This document shows, piece after piece, positions 16,353 through 25,661 of a stretch of 51,944 nucleotides of DNA (positions within the stretch are counted from its first letter, which is position 1; each line of letters opens with the position of its first letter). Below the pieces are notes generated by a model that worked only from the letters and a program-made list of their open reading frames with translations, was not told the origin of the DNA and did not search any database. The position numbers were made by a program, and so were the translations under genes. The DNA is from Rhodoferax sp. OV413 (GTDB lineage: Bacteria > Pseudomonadota > Gammaproteobacteria > Burkholderiales > Burkholderiaceae_C), in contig CAMAWD010000040.1 of assembly GCA_945861785.1 (NCBI GenBank), positions 1 through 51,944 on the forward strand. The letters are read 5' to 3'.

Positions 16353-17510
16353 CTAGTCGGTCAACACGACGAGGTCACTGCCCCACCACCACACATGCAC
16401 CGCCGAACCGTTGGTCAGTCGGGATTCGTCGTGCCGGGCATCGTTGGCCTTGGTCACCTTGACCACGCTGCCAGTTTCCAGCACCACATGGTAGATGGTC
16501 TGGCTGCCGAGGTAGGCCAGGTCGCGGATCGTGCCGCGCGCGCAGTTGAAGCCGACTTCGCCCGGATTGTCGTAGTCGTCCGGCCCCGGGGCCTGCTCCT
16601 GGATGCCGATCTTCTCGGGCCGGATCGCCACATGGACCTCCATGTCGGGGGTGCCAGTGATGCCGTGGCTGACATAGTGGCGGCATTCGGGCGTGTCGAT
16701 GATGACGTGGTCGGCTTCGTCCTCGGTGACCTTGCCCCTGAACAGGTTCACGCTGCCGATGAAATCGGCCACGAAGGTGCAGTTCGGGGTTTCGTAGATG
16801 TCCCCTGGGCGCCCCACCTGCAGGATCTGGCCTTCGCTCATGATGCCGATGCGGGTGGCCATGGTCATGGCCTCTTCCTGGTCGTGGGTCACCATGACAC
16901 AGGTCACACCCACCTGGTGGATGATGTCCACCACCTCGAGCTGGGTCCGTTCGCGCAGTTTCTTGTCCAGCGCTCCGAGCGGCTCGTCCAACAAGAGGAG
17001 TTTGGGGCGTTTCACCAGGCTGCGCGCCAAGGCCACACGTTGCTGCTGCCCGCCAGAGAGCTGGTGTGGCTTGCGTTTGGCGTACGGCGTGAGTTGCACC
17101 ATGGCAAGCATCTTGTCGACCCGCTGGCTGATCTCGTCCTTGGGCAGGCTGTCCCGGCGCAGGCCAAACGCCACGTTGTCCCACACCGTCAGGTGCGGAA
17201 ACAGCGCGTAACTCTGGAACATCATGTTCACCGGCCGCTCGTTCGGGGGCAGTCGGACCAGATCCTGCCCTTCGAGCAGGATCTGGCCGGAAGTGGGCTC
17301 CTCAAAACCACCGAGCATGCGCAGCAAGGTGGATTTGCCACACCCGGAGGAGCCGAGCAGCGCAAAGATCTCGCCCTTGGCGATGTCGAGCGACACACCG
17401 TCGACCGCGATGGCGTCGCCAAATTTCTTGACCACAGACTGAAGCCGCAGGAACGGGACCACCGCCTGGCCCGCAACCTGGCGCGCCGGCGCCTGTGCTG
17501 TCGACGCCAC
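16353..17510 (-). CDS. potG: Putrescine/spermidine ABC transporter ATP-binding protein PotG
   Basis: A 385-residue ATPase that powers polyamine uptake. It has Walker A (GSSGCGKST, about residue 54), the Q-loop (FQSYALFPHLTVWDN), the LSGGQQQRVALARSL signature, Walker B (LLLLDEPLGALD), the switch His (VMVTHDQEEA) and a C-terminal TOBE domain (about 300-380). It begins at GTG 17510, three bases after the potF stop, with GGG just ahead. Intact and full length. Confidence 0.94.
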   Translation of the reverse strand: MASTAQAPARQVAGQAVVPFLRLQSVVKKFGDAIAVDGVSLDIAKGEIFALLGSSGCGKSTLLRMLGGFEEPTSGQILLEGQDLVRLPPNERPVNMMFQSYALFPHLTVWDNVAFGLRRDSLPKDEISQRVDKMLAMVQLTPYAKRKPHQLSGGQQQRVALARSLVKRPKLLLLDEPLGALDKKLRERTQLEVVDIIHQVGVTCVMVTHDQEEAMTMATRIGIMSEGQILQVGRPGDIYETPNCTFVADFIGSVNLFRGKVTEDEADHVIIDTPECRHYVSHGITGTPDMEVHVAIRPEKIGIQEQAPGPDDYDNPGEVGFNCARGTIRDLAYLGSQTIYHVVLETGSVVKVTKANDARHDESRLTNGSAVHVWWWGSDLVVLTD

Positions 17511-17513
17511 GCC

Positions 17514-18647
17514 CTACCGCCCGGTCTTGAATCCGGTGAACACGCGGGTCTGCAGGCGCCGCGTGTCGTTGGTCATCGATTTCGGTGCGACCATGGTCGC
17601 CAGTTGCGCGGCCGTGGGGAACACCGCCGGGTTGTTCGCCACCTCGGGCATGACGAACTTGCGGGCTTCCTTGTTGGGGTTGGCGTAGAGCACCTGGTTG
17701 GACAACGAGGCATGCACTTCGGGCCGCATGATGTAGTTGATGAACAGGTGGGCGTTGTTGGGCCGCGGCGCGTCGGCAGGAATGGCCATGGTGTCAAAGA
17801 ACAACAAGCCACCCATTTTCGGCACCAGGGCTTCGATCTTCTGGCCCGACTTGGTGTCGATGGCACGCTGGCGCGCGATCGAGATGTCGCCGGACCAGCC
17901 CAGCGCCACACAGACCGCGCCATTCACCATGTCATTGATGTACCCGGACGAACTGAACAAGGTGATGTAGGGCCGCACCGACTTGAGCAGCGCTGCCGCC
18001 TGGTTGTAATCGGCAGAGTTGCTGCTGAACGGGTCCTTGCCGAGGTACTGCAGGGCCGGCGGCAGAATTTCGGAGCCGGCATCGAGCATGCTGACGCCAC
18101 ACGATTTGAGCTTGCTGACGTATTTGGTGTTGAACACCAGCTCCCACACGTTGTCGGGCATTGGCTCAGCCCCGAGCGCCGCCTTGACCTTGTCGGTGTT
18201 GATACCAATCGTGGTGTAGCCCCACAACCAGGTGACCAGATGGTCATTGCCCGGGTCCAGCTTGGCGATCTGCGCCTGGATGTCCGGGTCCATGTTTTTC
18301 AGGTTCGACAACTTGGACTTGTCGAGCTTGGCCAGCAAGCCACCGGACATCTGGATCGCCGCCCAGTGCGAGGACGGCACCACGATGTCGTAACCGGTTT
18401 TGCCGGCGACCAGCTTGGCATGCAGGATCTCGTTGCTGTCAAAGTTGTCGTAACGAACCTTGATGCCGGTTTCCTTTTCGAAATTTTTGATCACATCCGG
18501 GCCGATGTAGTCCGACCAGTTGTAGATGTTGAGAACCTTTTCCTCCTGCTGGGCCTGCGCGTTTGTGGCAAGCCCCCACACCAGCGCGGCGCTGCAAAGC
18601 CCCGCAACAACCCTGTCAACTCCCCACCGACCCGATACAGCACCCAT
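17514..18647 (-). CDS. potF: Periplasmic polyamine-binding protein PotF
   Basis: A 377-residue secreted binding protein. A signal peptide runs to about residue 32 (ending TNAQA); the mature protein starts with LNIYNWSDYIGPDVI, the hallmark of PotD/PotF proteins, and includes YDIVVPSSHW and LGWSGDIS. It captures putrescine (or a related polyamine) for PotGHI. ATG 18647 has AGGAG six bases before it. A 61-base spacer separates it from the aminotransferase gene upstream. Putrescine rather than spermidine is inferred from the cluster. Confidence 0.93.
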   Translation of the reverse strand: MGAVSGRWGVDRVVAGLCSAALVWGLATNAQAQQEEKVLNIYNWSDYIGPDVIKNFEKETGIKVRYDNFDSNEILHAKLVAGKTGYDIVVPSSHWAAIQMSGGLLAKLDKSKLSNLKNMDPDIQAQIAKLDPGNDHLVTWLWGYTTIGINTDKVKAALGAEPMPDNVWELVFNTKYVSKLKSCGVSMLDAGSEILPPALQYLGKDPFSSNSADYNQAAALLKSVRPYITLFSSSGYINDMVNGAVCVALGWSGDISIARQRAIDTKSGQKIEALVPKMGGLLFFDTMAIPADAPRPNNAHLFINYIMRPEVHASLSNQVLYANPNKEARKFVMPEVANNPAVFPTAAQLATMVAPKSMTNDTRRLQTRVFTGFKTGR

Positions 18648-18708
18648 GTGACACTCCTAAGTCATTGTTAGTCCGGAACGCAGAATACCTCGATACTATC
18701 CCAAGAGA

Positions 18709-20106
18709 TCACGCCATCCAGCCATTTTTGCGGGCGTCGCGCAAGGTCAGGTCCAGGCAGGTCTTGATCAGGGCCATCATCTCGTCGATCTGCCCATGCG
18801 ACATCGTCAGCGGTGGGGCGATGATCATCCGGTCGCCCACGGCCCGCATGATCAATCCGCCACGGAAACAGTGGCCCCGGCACACCATCCCGATTTCCTG
18901 GTCCGCGCCAAAACGTTGCTTGCGCTGCCGGTCCTTCACCAACACCATTCCCGCGACGAAACCACAGGTCTCGGCTTGCCCGACCAACGGATGGTCGTTC
19001 AGCTCGGCAAACCGCTTAGCAAGATATGGGCCAATATCGGTCCGAACGCGCTGCGGCAACTGCTCGCGTTCCATCACGTCCAGGTTGGCCAGGCCTACAG
19101 CACACGCCACCGGGTGCCCGCTGTAGGTGTAGCCGTGGTTGAACTCGCCGCCCTTGTCGATCAGCACCTGCGCCACCCGGTTACCCACCATGACGCCGCC
19201 CAGCGGGATGTAACCGCTGGTCACGGCCTTGGCAAAGGTGACCAGGTCCGGCCTGTAACCAAACTTCTCGTAGGCAAACCAGTGCCCGAGGCGCCCGAAG
19301 GCGCAAATCACCTCGTCGCTGATCAGCAAGATGCCGTATTTGTCGACGATGCGCTGGATCTCGGGCCAGTAGGTCGCGGGCGGAATGATCACACCGCCAG
19401 CGCCCTGCACCGGTTCGGCGATGAAAGCGGCCACCCGGTCGGGGCCGGTGGCGAGAATCTTCTCCTCGAGCCAGCCGGCAGCGCGCAGGCCGAACTCCTC
19501 GCTGCTCTCACCGGGATGCCCCAGATCGAAGAAATAGGGCTGTTCGATGTGCGTGATGTTGGGGATCGGCAAATCGCCCTGGGCGTGCATGCCGCTCATT
19601 CCGCCCAGCGAGGCCCCCGCCATGGTGCTGCCGTGGTAGGCGTTGTGGCGGCTGATGATGACCTTGCGTTGCGGCTGGCCCAGCAGGTCCCAGTAACGGC
19701 GCACCATGCGCACATTGGAGTCGTTGCTCTCGCTGCCGCTGGACGAATAGAACACATGCGCAAAACTGCGGTCGCCCGCCACCGGTGCAAGGCTTGCCAA
19801 CCGGGTGGCCAGCGACACCGCCGGCACATTCGTGGTCTGGAAGAAGCTGTTGTAGAACGGCAGGGTCATCATCTGGTCGTAGGCTGCCTGCGCCAGTTCG
19901 CGGCGCCCATAACCCACGTTCACGCACCACAGGCCGCTCATCGCGTCGAGCAATTTTTGGCCTTCGGAATCCCAGATGTAGATGTCTTCGGCGCGGGTGA
20001 TCACACGTGCCCCGCGGCCGGCAAGGTCCTTGAAGTCGGTGAAGGGGTGCAAAAAATGCGCGCTGTCGAGTTGCTGGATCAGGCGCGTGTCTACTGGGGC
20101 GTTCAT
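18709..20106 (-). CDS. spuC: Class III aminotransferase, putrescine-pyruvate type (SpuC-like)
   Basis: A 465-residue PLP enzyme of the omega-amino acid:pyruvate aminotransferase group. Visible features are the cofactor site SGSESNDSNVRM, the aspartate motif LISDEVICAFGRLG and the PLP lysine in TFAKAVTSGYIPLGG. It would transfer the amino group of putrescine (or cadaverine or a similar diamine) to pyruvate, giving 4-aminobutanal. The start is ATG 20106 with AAAGGAA upstream, not the longer frame to 20160. It lies between the PuuA-like ligase and potF, which fits polyamine breakdown. Confidence 0.88.
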   Translation of the reverse strand: MNAPVDTRLIQQLDSAHFLHPFTDFKDLAGRGARVITRAEDIYIWDSEGQKLLDAMSGLWCVNVGYGRRELAQAAYDQMMTLPFYNSFFQTTNVPAVSLATRLASLAPVAGDRSFAHVFYSSSGSESNDSNVRMVRRYWDLLGQPQRKVIISRHNAYHGSTMAGASLGGMSGMHAQGDLPIPNITHIEQPYFFDLGHPGESSEEFGLRAAGWLEEKILATGPDRVAAFIAEPVQGAGGVIIPPATYWPEIQRIVDKYGILLISDEVICAFGRLGHWFAYEKFGYRPDLVTFAKAVTSGYIPLGGVMVGNRVAQVLIDKGGEFNHGYTYSGHPVACAVGLANLDVMEREQLPQRVRTDIGPYLAKRFAELNDHPLVGQAETCGFVAGMVLVKDRQRKQRFGADQEIGMVCRGHCFRGGLIMRAVGDRMIIAPPLTMSHGQIDEMMALIKTCLDLTLRDARKNGWMA

Positions 20107-20134
20107 GTCGGGGTTCCTTTGAGACAGATGGGAG

Positions 20135-21502
20135 TCAGACGTGCAACAACAGGTGTTCACGCTCCCAGGGAGAAATCACTTTCATGAATTCGTCGAACTC
20201 CAGTTCCTTGATCTCGGTATAGACGGTGATGAACTCCTTGCCCAGCACATCGTGCAGGTCGGTCTCCCGGCGCAACCAGTCCAGCGCGTCGCCCAGGCTG
20301 CGCGGCAGCGAATACGGCGCGAGGTAGGCGTCTCCGCGCATCTCGGGCTTGGGCTTGATCTTGTTCTTCAGGCCCAGGTAACCACAGGCCAGTGTCATGG
20401 CCAGCGCCACATAGGGGTTGGCGTCGGCCCCGATCACCCGGTTTTCGACCCGGCGCGCCTGGGGGGACGAGATCGGCGAGCGTATTCCCACGGTGCGGTT
20501 GTCATAACCCCACTCGATGTTGATCGGCGCTGCCGTGTTGCGGGACAGCCGGCGGTAACTGTTCACATAGGGCGCAACCAGCACCATGGCTGCAGGGATG
20601 TAGCGCTGCAGGCCGCCGATGTAGTGCATGAAGGCGTCGGACGGCGTGCCATCTTCATTTGAAAAAATGTTCTTGCCTGTGACAGTGCTCAGGATGCTCT
20701 GGTGCACATGCATCGCGCTGCCGGGCTCACCCTCGATCGGCTTGGCCATGAAGGTGGCATACATGTCGTGGCGCAACGCGGCCTCGCGCACTGTGCGCTT
20801 GAAGAAGAACACCTCGTCCGCCAGCCCGAGAGGTTTTGCATGGAAGAAGTTGATCTCCATCTGCCCGGCGCCGACCTCGTGGATCAGGGTGTCCACGTTG
20901 AGCTCCATCTTGTCGCTGTAGTCGTAGATGTCCTCGAACAGCGGGTCGAACTCGTTCACGGCGTCGATGCTGTACGCCTGGCGGGATGTTTCCGCCCGGC
21001 CGCTGCGCCCCACCGGCGGTCGCAACAGGGTGTTGGGGTCGGTGTTGCGGGCGGTCAGGTAGAACTCCAGTTCCGGCGCCACGATCGGCTGCAGGCCCTC
21101 GGCCGCGAACAGGTCGCACACCCGGCGCAATACGCTGCGCGGGGCGAAGGGCACCAGTCTGCCCTCGTGGTCGAAACAATCGTGGATCACCTGGGCGGTG
21201 GGGTCGGTCGCCCAGGGCACGATGCGCGCAGTGGACGGGTCGGGCCGCAACTGCATGTCCTTGTCGGTCGGGTCGATCACGTCGTAATACGGGCCGCTCT
21301 CCGGGAACTCACCGGTCACACCCATGGCCACGACAGCCTGGGGCAAACGCATGCCGCGGTCCTCGGTGAACTTGGCCCGCGGCAGGATCTTGCCGCGCGC
21401 CACACCGGTCAGGTCGGGCACCAGGCATTCGATCTCGGTCACCCGGCGCTCGTTGAGCCACTGCTCCAGGTCATTGAAATTCATCACGCGTTCTTCAGAC
21501 AT
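20135..21502 (-). CDS. puuA: Gamma-glutamylpolyamine synthetase (PuuA-like)
   Basis: This 455-residue enzyme has the glutamine synthetase fold but sits in a polyamine cluster. It shows the N-terminal LVPDLTGVARGKILPR stretch, catalytic glutamates (APELEFYL, GAGQMEINFFH), the MHVHQSI ATP region, the NSYRRL motif and DNRTVGIRSP. The likely reaction is ATP-dependent glutamylation of putrescine, the first Puu step. ATG 21502 has AAGGAG ahead. Its start overlaps by eight bases the end of a decayed PuuD gene, suggesting an old puuD-puuA operon. Confidence 0.88.
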   Translation of the reverse strand: MSEERVMNFNDLEQWLNERRVTEIECLVPDLTGVARGKILPRAKFTEDRGMRLPQAVVAMGVTGEFPESGPYYDVIDPTDKDMQLRPDPSTARIVPWATDPTAQVIHDCFDHEGRLVPFAPRSVLRRVCDLFAAEGLQPIVAPELEFYLTARNTDPNTLLRPPVGRSGRAETSRQAYSIDAVNEFDPLFEDIYDYSDKMELNVDTLIHEVGAGQMEINFFHAKPLGLADEVFFFKRTVREAALRHDMYATFMAKPIEGEPGSAMHVHQSILSTVTGKNIFSNEDGTPSDAFMHYIGGLQRYIPAAMVLVAPYVNSYRRLSRNTAAPINIEWGYDNRTVGIRSPISSPQARRVENRVIGADANPYVALAMTLACGYLGLKNKIKPKPEMRGDAYLAPYSLPRSLGDALDWLRRETDLHDVLGKEFITVYTEIKELEFDEFMKVISPWEREHLLLHV

Positions 21503-21620
21503 CGTCCGCTCCTTCGATCCGGTTGCGGCGCGCACGGCAGGCCGCGCCAAAAGCCTTGAAAATCGCCGCATGCAGCGGGTTCTCGGTACAGCGCCACTTG
21601 GGGTGCCACTGCGCCGCATA
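21495..21620 (-). pseudogene. C-terminal remnant of a gamma-glutamyl-GABA hydrolase (PuuD)
   Basis: A short frame reads YAAQWHPKW, then ENPLHAAIFKAFGAACRARR, and ends at TGA just inside the start of the PuuA-like gene. This matches the end of class I amidotransferase-type PuuD hydrolases, which close with QWHPEW and a helix ending in ACRAR. The catalytic Glu of that motif is Lys here, and nothing upstream resembles the rest of the enzyme (about 210 residues missing). The gene has been lost by deletion, leaving only the tail. Confidence 0.6.
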
Positions 21621-21863
21621 TTTGCCGCCAAGCACCAGGTAAGGCATCTGGTGACCGTCCTCGCCCAGGGCCCTGTGGTCCAGCAGCGCCCACACCAGGG
21701 TCGGCGGCCGCCACACCATCTGCTGATCCCCATGCTTGTTCTCGTCGACCCCCCATTCTGCGCGCCGGATTGGATGACAACGGGAGCCATTTGAGGCCGG
21801 TCGATGGTGCCATTTCCATGCTTTCCGTGCTTTCCGAATTGCTGATCAGCCAGGAAGTCGCCG

Positions 21864-23183
21864 CTAAAAGAAATCACGCAACTGCTGCCAAGCCATTGCC
21901 AGCGCGAGGCTTGGTGTCCTGAGGAGGCTGCCACCCGGAAAGCGGCGGTGCCGGATACGCGCGAACACATCGAGTCGCTCCGACTGCCCGGCCACCGCCT
22001 CGGCCACCACGCGCCCGGCGAGGCCGGTCAGCGCCACACCGTGGCCACTGAATCCCTGCAGGTAGTAAATGTTGTTGCCCAGGCGGCCGAAGTCGGGTGC
22101 GCGGTTCATGCTGATATCGACGAAACCGCCCCAGACAAACTCGATCGGAACGTCTGCCAGCTGGGGAAACACCGCGACCATCCGCCTGCGCATGGCGGCT
22201 TGGAGGGAGCGCGGCGTCATGGTGGTGTAACTCACCCGGCCACCGAACAGCATCCGCCGGTCGGCGCTGAAGCGAAAGTAGTCGAGCGCGAAGTTGTTGT
22301 CGCACACGGCGGCATCGCTGGGAACCAGCCGCGCGCACAAGTCGGCGTCCATCGGTCGGGTGGCCACGATGTAGGTCCCGACCGGCATGATCCGTGGCCG
22401 GATCTCCGGAGCCACCCGGGGCCCGAGTTCCCCCAGCATGCAATTTCCGGCGAGCACCGCAAAACCGGCCGTCACGCTGCCGCCTCCCGTCGTGGCGACG
22501 AGTTTTGCGCCACGCTGCAGGCCCGACACCGCCGACTGCTCGAACACCTGCACACCCAGCGACCGTGCCGCCGCCAGCAGGCCGAGCCCGTATTTCAGCG
22601 GATGCAGGTGCCCGGACCGGTTTTCGAACCCGGCCGCGCAATACCGCGGGCTCCGGATGCAGGCCTGCACCGCCGAGCCCTCGGAGAATTCACACGACAG
22701 CCCGTAATCGCGCCGGATCGTCTCCAGTTCAAGCGCCAGCGCCCGCGCCTTGCGCGGCGAATCCGCCACATACAGGTAACCATGGACGCGGTCACAAGCG
22801 ATTGCAAAGCGGGTTATGCGCTCGTCGATCAGGTCAATGGCTTCGAGCGACATGTCCCAGATTCGTCGGGCATCGGAACGCCCGAGTTGCGACTCCAGCA
22901 AGCCCTGGCCGCTGGCGACGCCGACGATGGCCTGCCCGCCGTTGCGACCCGATGCGCCGGCGCAGGCACAGTCCGCCTCCAGCACCACCACGCGGTAACC
23001 GCGTTGCGCAAGCTCAATCGCCGCGGACAAGCCGGCGAACCCGGCGCCCACCACCAGCACATCGGCCTCGACACCGCCTTGCAGCGGCGCAACGCCGGTC
23101 GGGCGCTGCACGCTGGCTTCGTAGTAACTGCCCTGGTTGAGCTGGGTGTCCGACCCGAGGATGGAGGAGGTCCACAAACGCAT
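21864..23183 (-). CDS. puuB: FAD-dependent gamma-glutamylputrescine oxidase (PuuB-like)
   Basis: A 439-residue DAO-family flavoprotein. The FAD-binding Rossmann motif VLVVGAGFAGLSAAIEL is at about residues 42-58, followed by GASGRNGGQAI, and the C-terminal FAD contact NIYYLQGFSGHGV is at about 385. In the Puu pathway PuuB oxidises gamma-glutamylputrescine to the aldehyde with release of ammonia and hydrogen peroxide. It lies nine bases after the agmatinase gene and shortly before puuA, so the substrate assignment rests on context. Start ATG 23183. Confidence 0.88.
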   Translation of the reverse strand: MRLWTSSILGSDTQLNQGSYYEASVQRPTGVAPLQGGVEADVLVVGAGFAGLSAAIELAQRGYRVVVLEADCACAGASGRNGGQAIVGVASGQGLLESQLGRSDARRIWDMSLEAIDLIDERITRFAIACDRVHGYLYVADSPRKARALALELETIRRDYGLSCEFSEGSAVQACIRSPRYCAAGFENRSGHLHPLKYGLGLLAAARSLGVQVFEQSAVSGLQRGAKLVATTGGGSVTAGFAVLAGNCMLGELGPRVAPEIRPRIMPVGTYIVATRPMDADLCARLVPSDAAVCDNNFALDYFRFSADRRMLFGGRVSYTTMTPRSLQAAMRRRMVAVFPQLADVPIEFVWGGFVDISMNRAPDFGRLGNNIYYLQGFSGHGVALTGLAGRVVAEAVAGQSERLDVFARIRHRRFPGGSLLRTPSLALAMAWQQLRDFF

Positions 23184-23192
23184 ACTCCCCCC

Positions 23193-24122
23193 TCACGCGC
23201 CTTCGCTGACGCGTTTGGCCACCTGCCCGCACAGATACGTCCAGACGAACGCTGCAGCCGCCTGGCTGGTGAGTTCGGCATGGTCATAGGCCGGCGCCAC
23301 CTCGACGCAATCCATCCCCACCAGGTTCAACACCGCCAGCTGCTCAAGGAAGGTCATGACCTGGGAACTTGTCATGCCACCCGGCTCGGGGGTGCCAGTG
23401 CCCGGCGCGAAGGCCGGATCGAGGCAATCGATGTCCAGCGTGAGGTAACACGGTCGCTGGCCGATGCGTTCGCGGATCTGCCCGATGACCGCCGCCAGGG
23501 CGTCGCCGTCCTTGCCGCGCAGGTCGCGCGCAGTGAATATCAGGCCACCCTGGTGGCGCACGTACTCCCGTGTCGCCCGTGCCCCCGGAGAACGCAGGCC
23601 GATCTGGACTGTCTGGGCAGGCAGGACCAGCCCCTCCTGAAGCGCCTCCCAGGTCCAGGTTCCATGGCCCGAGGGTTCGTCGAAGTGCGTGTTCCAGGTA
23701 TCGCAGTGGGCGTCAAAATGCACCAGCGCCAAGGGGCCATGCACCCGGTGCGCTGCCCGCAGCAAGGGAAGCGTGACGGAGTGGTCGCCGCCAAGTGCCA
23801 CGCAGTGGTGGCGGGCCATCAGTTCACCGGCCTGCGACTCGATCAGCCGGCGCACCTCGGCCAGCCCGGATGCGTTTGGCAGGCGCAGGTCGAGCGCGTC
23901 ACCCAGATGGCCAGCCGGCGACACGTCGAAAAACGGGTGGATGCCGTCGCACAACATCAGGCTGGCGCGGCGAATCTCGGCCGGGCCGAATCGCGCGCCC
24001 GGGCGGTTCGTCACGGCACCGTCGAATGGCACGCCGAACAGCGCGAACGCCTGGTCGCCCAAGGGCGGCACGCCCAGGAAACGGTTGCCGTTCGCGGCAT
24101 ACGCAAATTCACCCAGTGCCAT
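23193..24122 (-). CDS. speB: Agmatinase/ureohydrolase
   Basis: A 309-residue arginase-family manganese enzyme that releases urea from agmatine to give putrescine. The three metal motifs are complete: GGDHSVTLP (about 113), HFDAHCDT (about 136) and DIDCLDPAFAPGTGTPEPGG (about 221). I start at ATG 24122; the open frame runs further but without ribosome binding site or family sequence. Guanidinobutyrate and guanidinopropionate ureohydrolases look alike, so agmatine is chosen because the gene leads into puuB-puuA-spuC-pot. Confidence 0.9.
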   Translation of the reverse strand: MALGEFAYAANGNRFLGVPPLGDQAFALFGVPFDGAVTNRPGARFGPAEIRRASLMLCDGIHPFFDVSPAGHLGDALDLRLPNASGLAEVRRLIESQAGELMARHHCVALGGDHSVTLPLLRAAHRVHGPLALVHFDAHCDTWNTHFDEPSGHGTWTWEALQEGLVLPAQTVQIGLRSPGARATREYVRHQGGLIFTARDLRGKDGDALAAVIGQIRERIGQRPCYLTLDIDCLDPAFAPGTGTPEPGGMTSSQVMTFLEQLAVLNLVGMDCVEVAPAYDHAELTSQAAAAFVWTYLCGQVAKRVSEGA

Positions 24123-24252
24123 GTGTCTCGCCCCAAAGTATCTGTTTCGATGCCGAACGTTACCCGATCCGTCGCGCACAGTGGGGGCCAATTTTTCCCG
24201 ATACCACCGATCCACCTGGCACCGCCAGGCGCCGGTTGCGCCTGTGCAAGCC

Positions 24253-24354
24253 ATGACCCCATCAACGCAAAGACTCTTTGCCTACGGCTGCCTGACCCTG
24301 AGCATGTGCCTGCCCATCTTCCTGCTGGCCTGGACCCACCGGCCTCCGATGTGA
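24253..24354 (+). CDS. Possible 33-residue small membrane protein
   Basis: A short plus-strand frame lies in the 250-base spacer between the agmatinase and oxidase genes, which run on the other strand. It reads MTPSTQRLFAYGCLTL, followed by SMCLPIFLLAW and THRPPM, that is one hydrophobic segment with a short charged start. No clear ribosome binding site precedes ATG 24253. It may be a genuine small protein or chance; there is no family match I know. Confidence 0.3.
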   Translation: MTPSTQRLFAYGCLTLSMCLPIFLLAWTHRPPM

Positions 24355-24374
24355 GGCCGGCTGTTCGCACCGCC

Positions 24375-25661
24375 TCAGGCAAAGCGGTCGACATGAAACG
24401 GTGCCATGTCCAGGGACGGCTTGCGCCGGCACACCAGATCGGCCACCAGGCGCGCCGTCACGCCGCACAGCGTGAGCCCCAGGTGCTGGTGACCGAACGC
24501 GAAAAACACGCCAGGATGGCGCGGCGCAGCGCAGACCACGGGCAGGTGGTCCGGCAAGGAAGGCCGAAACCCCATCCAGGTGCTGGCGGTGTCAGGCTGG
24601 CTGGCTGGCACCAGCGCCCGCATCGCACGGCGCAGCAATGCCAGCCGGTGCGCATCCGGCGCCAGCAGCAGACCGCCAAACTCCACCGTGCCGGTCATGC
24701 GCAAGCCGACCGACATCGGCGTCATGATCACGTTGCGTTCGACCGAGGCAACGGGTCGGTCGAGCCAGTCCCTGGCGCCCGGCGCAGCCCCCTCGCCTGC
24801 GGGCCAGGGCATGGTGATGTGGTAACCGCGCTCGGTGTCGAGCGGCACGCGGTAACCCAGGCTGGCGACCAGCGGTCGCGACCAGGCTCCGGTGCACAGC
24901 ACCAGTTCACGGCAGCGCAATGGGGGGCTGTTTTCCTGGCGGACAAGCACCGAGCCGCCGCCGTCCTGTTGCAGGGCGACGGCCCGGGCTTGCTGCACCC
25001 TGCCACCGGCACGCACCAGGGCAGCAACCAGCCCGGCGCAAACCGCATGCGGGTCATCGACGTGGCCGGTGTCCGGATAGAAAACGCCACCTGCCACGCC
25101 CGACGCAAGACCTGGCGCGGCGCGGCGCACGGCATCGGCATCCCATACCGCGCTGTTGACGCCAAAGGGGCGCACCTGCGCGGCCTGGGCCTGCGCATCA
25201 CGCGCGCCACCGGGCGTTTCCCAGACCCGCAGGTAACCGTCTGCGTGCAGCTGGCCGGCCACACCCGCATGGGCCAGCAGGTCATGCAGATCTGCCAGCG
25301 AAGTGGCCTGCAAGGCCATCAAGGCCTGAATGCCCCGCGCAAAACCCGCCGGCCGCGCCGCCCAGACAAAACGCGCCAGCCAGGGAAGGATTGGCAGCAG
25401 GTAGGCCGCGCGAATGCGCAGCGGGCTGTCTGCATCGAGGAGGTAACGCCAACTGGCACGGATCACCTGCGGACTGGCCAGCGGAAAAACCTGCTCGGTG
25501 GCGATGTGCCCGGCATTGCCGAAGCTGGCGGCCTGACCCGGCACCTGCGCATCCAGCAGCAGGACGTCACGGCCCGCCTCGGCCAGGCGCAGCGCGCAGG
25601 CTGCGCCGACCAGGCCTGCACCCAGCACGATGGTCTGGGCATCCGCATCGCGCATCGTCAC
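24375..25661 (-). CDS. D-amino-acid dehydrogenase-like FAD oxidoreductase (DadA type)
   Basis: A 428-residue DAO-family flavoenzyme: the FAD Rossmann motif [20 protein letters not shown] is near the start (about 11-30), with [12 protein letters not shown] (about 45) as in DadA and the closing [19 protein letters not shown]. DadA enzymes deaminate D-amino acids to 2-oxo acids and pass electrons to quinone. The real substrate here is unknown; it may be an amino acid linked to the neighbouring amine pathway. The GTG start at 25661 overlaps the stop of the RraA-like gene; ATG 25655 is an alternative. Confidence 0.82.
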   Translation of the reverse strand: MTMRDADAQTIVLGAGLVGAACALRLAEAGRDVLLLDAQVPGQAASFGNAGHIATEQVFPLASPQVIRASWRYLLDADSPLRIRAAYLLPILPWLARFVWAARPAGFARGIQALMALQATSLADLHDLLAHAGVAGQLHADGYLRVWETPGGARDAQAQAAQVRPFGVNSAVWDADAVRRAAPGLASGVAGGVFYPDTGHVDDPHAVCAGLVAALVRAGGRVQQARAVALQQDGGGSVLVRQENSPPLRCRELVLCTGAWSRPLVASLGYRVPLDTERGYHITMPWPAGEGAAPGARDWLDRPVASVERNVIMTPMSVGLRMTGTVEFGGLLLAPDAHRLALLRRAMRALVPASQPDTASTWMGFRPSLPDHLPVVCAAPRHPGVFFAFGHQHLGLTLCGVTARLVADLVCRRKPSLDMAPFHVDRFA

